Notes under the pieces: model-generated | Told to the model about the DNA's origin: nothing | Seen by the model: the letters and a program-made list of their open reading frames with translations, nothing else | The model's database searches: none | In this document: piece after piece, positions 56,326 through 64,000 of the stretch | Layout: each line of letters starts with the position of its first letter | Numbering within the stretch: the stretch's first letter is position 1 | Origin: Owenia fusiformis | Lineage: Eukaryota; Annelida; Polychaeta; Sabellida; Oweniidae | Direction: 5' to 3' | NCBI GenBank assembly: GCA_903813345.2 | Contig: CAIIXF020000009.1 | Span: 37,381,759-37,445,758, forward strand | Length of the DNA: 64,000 bases | Made by a program: the position numbers and the translations under genes

Positions 56326-58975
56326 TGTCACGACCCTCGTATGGTAGCGTGGTTTGGGGGTCGCAAACAGAATACAATCTAAGAATCAATAGTTTGATTT
56401 GATGTTTTCATTATCTTAGTTTCGGGACAAGTTCAAGTAAAAGTTGAAATGTGTATCCCTATTTATTTGAACAACATCCGTGTTCCCAGTATCATACCAA
56501 AATGTGATCAAATTGGAATACATTTTGCGATGAAAATTTAGGGATAAATTAGGGATAAATTGAGGGATAAAAATTTAGGGATAAATTTAGGGATAAAATT
56601 TAGGGATAAATTCTGGGATAAAAATAATTGGGATGAAGTGGGACAATTTCGGGATAACGATTACGGGATAACAAAATCTGAATATAGACTAAGTAAGATT
56701 TGTCAGTTTTCAATGTAAGTTGTATGTCTCATAAAGGCGAATGGCAACAGACTCCAGATTCTGAATGTGCCCAGTGTTCAGTTGTATCAAATAAGTATAA
56801 TGTTAGGGTGTGAGTATAACCAGGTGGAAGTCTTAGCCACTGGGGGCTACAATGGACTTCGAGCTGTATATAAAGCTCACTGTTCACATTTAAAATGGGA
56901 GATTTTGTAAGAATTAAAGTAGGGCTATTTCAAATCAAGAGTCTGTCAAACTCACCAGGGGATAATATTACTTGTACACCATTTAAACAAGCAAGTAAGA
57001 AAACATTGGAAGTAAATGATGTTTGAGGTAACGACTTGGAACCAGGGTGAATGAAATTCTCACTAATATTCTCAATAAGACAAAGGTTAAATAAGAAAGT
57101 AAGATCCTGGATTGTACTTTAGCTTTGCACTATTGCATAGTTTCTGGGAAAATATATGTATGACTTATTGTGAGTGATTGTTATTCAAAGAAGCCCTTAG
57201 CAAATATGAGCTAAGATAAAGCTTGTTGCTTGAATGTTAGTATCACTTAAGTCACCTGGAATTTAGTCGGAATCTATTTTTAATCCAGAATCTACTTCAG
57301 ATAAAATGAAAGGGGAATTTTCTAACATATATATAAACAATTGAACACAAGAAGTGATATTCTGTGGATTTTTATATAATGTATAAAAACGACTCTATTT
57401 CTATTTACTAATCTACACAAACATTACACAATTCAGTACTGCCGAGATGGTATATCAAGTAAATAATCTCTAAAACCAAACATGCACAAAACAGCACAGC
57501 TAATGGAAGTTTAGTAAAACAATTTGCAATAAAGCCTAAAATGTGTCTTTTTCCAAAAATGTAACTCAACTGTGCAATTTTATATAATCCCAGTGGGATT
57601 GAAATCAGCTCTCTATACTACTCACATGAAAAGTAGATAATCATTTTGCCACTATCAGACTATGGTACAATTGGCAAACAAATGGGAAACAGTATTTTAA
57701 AAGTATTCTAGTATCTATAATGAATTAGAATGTGGTTAACATAGAATTAGACCAGACATGGAAAACTAGAAGGGGAGGGGGTGTCTTAAGTCAGAAGATG
57801 GGCTTCGAAAAGTACTTCAATGATCAGTTGTTTGATAATGGTCCCATAAGCCTGTTATTTCACCTTTAAATTACCCAGAATTTAACATACAAATATACAA
57901 AGGAGTATTTCTAGTGTATCAATAAAATTTACCCTGTGAACAAACTAAATACAGTCCCAAACTGGATGGGGGGGGGGGATGTCGTATAGAGGTGTATATG
58001 AACCCCTGGAATTTGCAGTTGACTGGTTTAGAGCAAGTTACATAAGGTTCGTAAAGACCGTAACTTTTCGTACACCTTGTCAAATATTCCTAAACGATTC
58101 CCTGTGGGAATGTTGTATAAGAGGTTTCAAGGAACCCCGGGAACTTGATTTCGACGCTAGTTAATAAGTTACATAGGTTCTTTAAGACAAAAACTCTGCG
58201 TGTAACCTTGTGTTAACCTTGTCAAATGTTCCTTAACAATCCCTGGGACAATTTAAACATGGGATGTTCACAAGGCAAATAAATAAAATTAAGGAAAAAG
58301 TCAAGTGGACAGATACTTCTTTTCAAAGACTAAAACTCTGCAAAAATACAATTAGATCAAGTCAATTACCTTTACCAACTCGTACACCTAAGTTGGTTTA
58401 TCTGCGGCAATATAAATATCCAATTTTAGTGACGATTTAATGTTTAAAATTCCACAAAATGTTTTCCATGTCTGGCCGGCTTGAATTCGAATCATAAAAA
58501 GCACAGAAAAAGACAATTCACTTAAATCGTGCTTATTTACTTAAATCAAGCTTAATAAGCCTCACTTTGGATTTTGAAAACAATCCCAGACAACTGCCCT
58601 TTCTAAAAAGTTTGTAACGTAACATTAAACATGAAACTGGGCCTAAAACCTTCACATTAAACTCTTATTATGAACAAAATATATATGTTGACATTGATCC
58701 TGTAAATAATATTACATGAAAAACACAAGAGAAGTTTATTAACCTAAATATAAATATAGAGTAAAAAATGATTAAACTTAAACCATACTTTAAGAGCATA
58801 GCCAAAGTAGTAATACTGACTACCCTTTTACAGAATTTAAATTATTTTATAACTCTTGAAATATTGAGTAAATAAAAACACAATTGATAAAGTGAAGAGC
58901 AAAAAGTTAAACAAAGTGACAATCCTTCAAGACAATTCCATTACCATGCTCAAAGTAATCTGAAGGATCGTCACA
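56326..58975 (-). mobile_element. Left LTR (3' LTR in minus sense), about 2.65 kb
   Basis: The sequence from TGTCACGACCC (56326) repeats at 62851 and matches to the window end (about 1150 bp) with a single difference that I noticed by eye (A at 56573, G at 63098). In minus sense the LTR begins TGTGACGATCC (58975) and ends GGGTCGTGACA (56326), imperfect inverted TG..CA termini. It is unusually long. Both copies hold a cluster of AGGGATAAA repeats (56539-56670) and GTATATAAAG at 56869. It interrupts the DIRS recombinase. ORFs within are short and meaningless. Confidence 0.82.
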
Positions 58976-58993
58976 CTGCTCCCCCTTAAAAAC
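58976..58993 (-). promoter_or_regulatory. Polypurine tract of the LTR element
   Basis: On the minus strand TTTAAGGGGGAGCAG lies directly before the LTR start TGTGACG. A purine run touching the 3' LTR primes plus-strand synthesis in LTR retrotransposons. It fixes the element's orientation as minus and the LTR border at 58975/58976. Confidence 0.7.
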
Positions 58994-60734
58994 AGTTCGT
59001 CCTCGAACTCTGAAATTATAAAGATGCAAAATCATATATAAACACCATTACCTAAAATAGGCATTTCACACACCATTTACTACAACATAGTACTCAGTAA
59101 AGGTATTGATAAACATATATACACAATAAGGTTCTAATGTATAATCAGTTTACTTCTTAATAAACATAAGTCTAAATCAAATACAATGTTAGTTTACACT
59201 TTTCTCGATTTTTCACCTGAAATACATAACATAAAAAGGGTAGCATAATCTAATAAACAATCACGTTTAATTACGAAAAATGTCTCTAGCAGCATCAGTG
59301 TCTTGTATCTTTCCCTTGTAGGTTATGGTTCTTGTGAATGGTTGAAGTAATATCCATACTGTCTGTACTGTTTATCAAACGTTCTTACCATTACATTCAT
59401 TGATGATACAGTCATTGTCACTGGTTCCCCACTATAATAGGGAAATGTGTTTAGTATTTGGCATGGTCTCTAGTACAATATAAAATTGAGATTGTCAGCC
59501 ATTCTTCGTGTCCTTCCTCAAAATGCAGAGTCATCACAAAGCTGCAGAATCCATTCTTATAAGTATAGGGTACATGTTTCTGTTCATAAGCCTTAATTTT
59601 CAATGTCAATATTAAGAGTGGCTCCCAATATCGTCGATTCATTGGGTACACCAAATAAGTCACTTTAATCGAACAGCAATCATGATAGTGTTCATCTGTT
59701 CAGATTACTTTCATAATAGCATAGTGTACAATGTTCATTAGGTTGAAGGTCATCACTTGGTTCATGCTGGGCTGGAATAAAAGTGTTACAGTCCTGGAAA
59801 TAAGACTGGTTAATCACATAGTACAATTATAAATTTTGAATATCACATGATATGATATGATTTGGCCAAAATAAAGGGTTATCAAACGAAATTGAATCAA
59901 TCAAACGTATCTTCAAGATATATCCTTTCACAATCAGCTTCGGATTGGTAGCATTCAGATAACATCTCATAACATTTGTACTGGGAATGATTCAAATTCA
60001 TTCACCATTGCCCTTTCAAAAAGAACGGTAGTTGAGGTGGGACTCGGGAGTGTGAACCTAATAATGGGGAGTTGTTCACATGAATAACCTAGTCGATAAC
60101 TGGGTGGGCAAGATGGGAGACACCTATCAAAACCTGCCAGAAAACCAGGTATATCACTTAAATAAAGAAAATGGATTGGCCATATCCACGGTGTCACTCA
60201 ATCCCAGTATCTAAGTTGTTATTCATAAAAGTTGAGTCACCTCATTCAGGAGAGTTTCTGGATTCAGTTGTCATATTGCCATTTTCTTACATACTTGATG
60301 GACTAGTTTGTTTCCAAACAGTGTAAATGTTTACAAACATTGGTTGATCAGGCCAATATCTGCAGTGAACACTACTGCTTTGGTAAAGTAAGGCTTTATG
60401 GCAACCAAGGACAACAAACTTGTGTCACCATTGGGGAATTGGCATGCTGTTGTATGCTTTTCAGGGTACAAAGCCCAAAACAGCCAATGATCCCAGGTAA
60501 ACAAAGACACAGTCAAGGAGGGAAATTTTCAACATCGATATGACTAATGTACAAATAAGCATAAGCTTTCTGCGAAAGAAAACATGCTTACATCAGTACA
60601 TTAGCAGCAAGGTTTTACAAGTCAACTATATTTAGTATCAATTGGGTGTAAAGAGGGTGGTTCTGTAAGCCACTTTTGTGAAAGGTGAAGTGCGTCTTTG
60701 TGGCTTGGATATTAGACACACATACCATTATCAT
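58994..60734 (-). other. Interior of LTR element without pol
   Basis: Between gag and the polypurine tract, where protease, RT, RNase H and integrase should lie, no frame longer than about 80 codons and no RT or integrase motif was seen on either strand. The element is therefore non-autonomous and would need enzymes from a relative. Confidence 0.65.
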
Positions 60735-62720
60735 TTAGTGTTCAAGCTGATCTAAACTTCCCTTCAGGGAAGGACAATCAGTTACACGATGATCATTTCC
60801 ACAGTTGAAGCAAGCTTTGACACCAGTAACCCGAGAGTTGGGATGTCTCTTTTCACAGTCAAAGATGGAGTGGTTTCTAGTGTCACATATTTTACAATAT
60901 GAGGCATATTTCTTTGCATTGGACTTTGGATTCTTTGCAAGGGTCTTCATCATAGTCTCAGTCAGATTTTGACTGAGTATCGCCATCTGCTGCTGAACTA
61001 TTTTAGTAATTTCAGCTTCTGAGATGCGATAAGATACTTCTGACTGTCTCGACTGGGTTTGGGTATTATTCAAGTCATACTGTTTTAGTAACTCTTCATC
61101 AGAAGAGTCAGGACTGGGCATTTGTGAACATTGGACAAGAGGATTCAGCGGTGCATTGTTTACTACTCGGATTTTTCCAACTTTATCTTTAGTACCCTGA
61201 TTTAAATCTGGTTCTTGGTCTAATTGCTCTTGCTCTTCATTTTTAAGCAGGGAGTTGAGCAATTGACCTTTGTGAAGGGATTTAGATCTATCTACCTGTA
61301 TACCGGGAATTCGAGTCAATTTGACAGATTGAGACCGCTTAAAAGAAGATCTCTCTATGGGTGGTGGTATTCTATCAGATGAGATCAGCAAAAGGCTCTG
61401 CATAGTCTGCTGTGCCAGTTCATCCCCATACGCTGCTTGGAGCATGCCACCTTCATGAGGTGCCAGTGGCATTGGAGCAAGGGATGGAACCTGGTAGTCG
61501 ACCTGCACATCCTTTACTACTCCCAGTTTGCTAGAATGACCTACCAAATCATAGTTTGGCATTGGCATGGTATAAACATCTTTTCTCTCTTGTTTGACAT
61601 TAGTTGGGGACTTCAGTGTCAAATTACGGGAATGACAGAAATCTGGGATCTTTGGTCTAAATCTGGGAATGTCAGTTATCTTAATTGGGGGAAGTAAGGG
61701 TCTACATGGAGAGGACTGAAATTTGTATGGCCAGCTCTGTGGCTCATTTTTCTGATTCGCAGTTGGTAATAGAGGAGAAGTATGCATTGACTGTTTGCTT
61801 GGGTTTGAATCAGAAAAACTGCCATGACTTGCAGATCTTCCATGAGAAGAAACCTTTGTGGATGTCATTAAACCCTGTCCAGACTTTCTACCAGCTGTAT
61901 GAGTAGATGCACTGGACGGCTTACCAGGGTAAGCATGAGGGGGTGTTTGGACATCTAAGGGTTTTCTAAATTGGAATGTTCCCCTTGTTGACAGTTTATC
62001 CAATGGCTTTTGCAATTCAGAGGACTTAGCAATTTGAGAATCACTTTTCCTTTCATACTTAGGGTGTAAAACTCTTTGATCTTTAGTCCCAAAATCCGTT
62101 TTCAGATAGGGGGCTAAACTGAGGGGTGAAAAAGCTTATTTAGCAGTAGCTCTTGTTCCATAGGCTGGAAGAGGCTTTAAAGGAGGTGTTTTAGATGGCA
62201 TTCCCCCATAAGCACTCATCAAGGTTTCCTTTTCAAGGGACCAAGGTGCACCAGCTATGGGGGGTTCATATGCCCCACCTCTACTACTCACACTTTTTTC
62301 ACCTTTTTTTGAAGATACCAAATTCATGTCACTTTTTGGGTCTTTAGTCTCCTGCTTAACCATTTTAAGCAGGGGATTAAACAACCTACCCTTGGGAAGT
62401 GGTCTAGGCGTATCTTACCGTAATTTAGGAATGCGCGTCAATTTGACAGGCGGAGAAACATTAAAAGATGGTCTCTTTATTGGGGGTGGTGTAGTTGCTG
62501 AGGATTCAAGTGGAAGTGTATTGTCTTGAGCCAATTTCAACTCTTGTTCATTAAGGTGTTGATGGCCCAATACAACTTCAGAATCATCAAACCACCCGGG
62601 GATAATAGTGTCAAAAGTTTCCGCCTGCGATTTGTGGCTAGATAAGGGTCTTTCAGTGGATTCGGACACGTGTAATGGGGTGCGCTTTGCGAGATTAAAG
62701 ATGTCTGACTTTTCCGACAT
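60735..62720 (-). pseudogene. Broken gag with zinc knuckles of the LTR element
   Basis: Minus-strand frames: 62720-62415 (MSEKSDIFNLAKRTPLHVSE to a stop), 62384-62136, and 62015-60735 (426 codons). The last ends in two knuckles: CKICDTRNHSIFDC (CX2CX4HX4C) and CFNCGNDHRVTDC (CX2CX3HX4C), then CPSLKGSLDQLEH. Knuckles mark a nucleocapsid, and spacing with a CFNCG second knuckle recalls BEL/Pao gag (tentative). PPPIKRPSF..VKLTRIP near 62450 recurs as PPPIERSSF..VKLTRIP near 61320, each followed by KG(R/Q)L(F/L)N(P/S)LLK, so a roughly 1.1-kb module appears duplicated inside gag. The start at 62720 lies 130 bp inside the 5' LTR border, as expected for gag. Stops between the frames suggest decay, or a structure needing checking. 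Confidence 0.65.
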
Positions 62721-62850
62721 TGTTAATTACAGTTAATGATCCCGCTTTGAATATTAATGAGTGCAAATTAGCATAAACGTAAGTAATGGCGTAAAACTGG
62801 GCTTGGGTCAATACGTCAAGTATTACATCACACCGCTAGGCCAACATTTC

Positions 62851-64000
62851 TGTCACGACCCTCGTATGGTAGCGTGGTTTGGGGGTCGCAAACAGAATAC
62901 AATCTAAGAATCAATAGTTTGATTTGATGTTTTCATTATCTTAGTTTCGGGACAAGTTCAAGTAAAAGTTGAAATGTGTATCCCTATTTATTTGAACAAC
63001 ATCCGTGTTCCCAGTATCATACCAAAATGTGATCAAATTGGAATACATTTTGCGATGAAAATTTAGGGATAAATTAGGGATAAATTGAGGGATAAAAGTT
63101 TAGGGATAAATTTAGGGATAAAATTTAGGGATAAATTCTGGGATAAAAATAATTGGGATGAAGTGGGACAATTTCGGGATAACGATTACGGGATAACAAA
63201 ATCTGAATATAGACTAAGTAAGATTTGTCAGTTTTCAATGTAAGTTGTATGTCTCATAAAGGCGAATGGCAACAGACTCCAGATTCTGAATGTGCCCAGT
63301 GTTCAGTTGTATCAAATAAGTATAATGTTAGGGTGTGAGTATAACCAGGTGGAAGTCTTAGCCACTGGGGGCTACAATGGACTTCGAGCTGTATATAAAG
63401 CTCACTGTTCACATTTAAAATGGGAGATTTTGTAAGAATTAAAGTAGGGCTATTTCAAATCAAGAGTCTGTCAAACTCACCAGGGGATAATATTACTTGT
63501 ACACCATTTAAACAAGCAAGTAAGAAAACATTGGAAGTAAATGATGTTTGAGGTAACGACTTGGAACCAGGGTGAATGAAATTCTCACTAATATTCTCAA
63601 TAAGACAAAGGTTAAATAAGAAAGTAAGATCCTGGATTGTACTTTAGCTTTGCACTATTGCATAGTTTCTGGGAAAATATATGTATGACTTATTGTGAGT
63701 GATTGTTATTCAAAGAAGCCCTTAGCAAATATGAGCTAAGATAAAGCTTGTTGCTTGAATGTTAGTATCACTTAAGTCACCTGGAATTTAGTCGGAATCT
63801 ATTTTTAATCCAGAATCTACTTCAGATAAAATGAAAGGGGAATTTTCTAACATATATATAAACAATTGAACACAAGAAGTGATATTCTGTGGATTTTTAT
63901 ATAATGTATAAAAACGACTCTATTTCTATTTACTAATCTACACAAACATTACACAATTCAGTACTGCCGAGATGGTATATCAAGTAAATAATCTCTAAAA
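62851..64000 (-). mobile_element. Right LTR (5' LTR in minus sense), runs off the window
   Basis: It starts on the plus strand at TGTCACGACCC after AACATTTC and matches 56326-57475 base for base apart from one change noted at 63098. It holds the same AGGGATAAA cluster (63064-63195). The near identity of the two LTRs, which are identical at insertion, points to a recent insertion. A primer-binding site should lie just left of 62851; the minus-strand reading GAAATGTTGGCCTAGCGG has a TGG a few bases in, but the tRNA is not identified. Confidence 0.82.

Overview
The window is nuclear DNA of an intron-rich, AT-rich animal genome. Spliced genes with long introns, an MTBP orthologue, an L3MBTL-type chromatin protein, BRICHOS-domain proteins, and a mixed load of DIRS, LINE, SINE, hAT, Harbinger, Helitron and LTR elements fit a marine invertebrate. 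I lean towards a spiralian (annelid, mollusc, brachiopod or similar), because BRICHOS precursors with short cysteine peptides at the C terminus are known from polychaete worms. The species cannot be fixed from the sequence.

Left part (1-28.6 kb): a minus-strand gene for an MBT-repeat protein (L3MBTL1/3/4-like) starts at 28627 and runs leftwards past 5655. Seven coding exons were found; one linker exon is missing and the 3' end was not located. Its 15-kb intron (7078-22323) carries two complete plus-strand genes of one family (9295-13233 and 16994-21761). Each has six coding exons in identical phases and encodes a type II membrane protein with a BRICHOS domain, an RxKR furin site and a C-terminal peptide. 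BRICHOS exon 5 is nearly identical between the two, while exon 6, the released peptide, is unrelated: a cationic two-cysteine beta-strand segment in one and a four-cysteine peptide in the other. A third plus-strand coding stretch without any ATG (24084-25056), 18 perfect 48-bp repeats read in one open frame, lies in another intron of the same gene.

Middle (28.7-37.3 kb): no host gene was seen. It holds a 3.75-kb terminal-inverted-repeat element made of GATATATATC-type repeats (29238-32993), a palindromic MITE (35358-35754) and a hAT element with an 8-bp target duplication (36222-36787).

Right-centre (37.4-49.9 kb): a complete MTBP orthologue on the plus strand, 18 coding exons, 868 residues, with every splice phase consistent. 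MTBP partners Treslin in replication-origin firing. Its introns hold a LINE, a hAT MITE, a Helitron-type element with a Harbinger MITE nested in it, and a minimal copy of a satellite-carrying element whose longer copies lie at 31-2190 and 50161-50891.

Right end (51.8-64 kb): a DIRS retrotransposon (gag, RT-RNase H, tyrosine recombinase), cut within the recombinase by a young LTR element with about 2.65-kb LTRs. That element's interior holds only a broken minus-strand gag with zinc knuckles and no pol, so it looks non-autonomous.

Most interesting: the nested BRICHOS precursor pair with replaced peptide exons, the hidden 16-residue-repeat ORF, and a 19-copy minisatellite formed from an exon/intron junction that multiplies the 5' splice site of the second BRICHOS gene.
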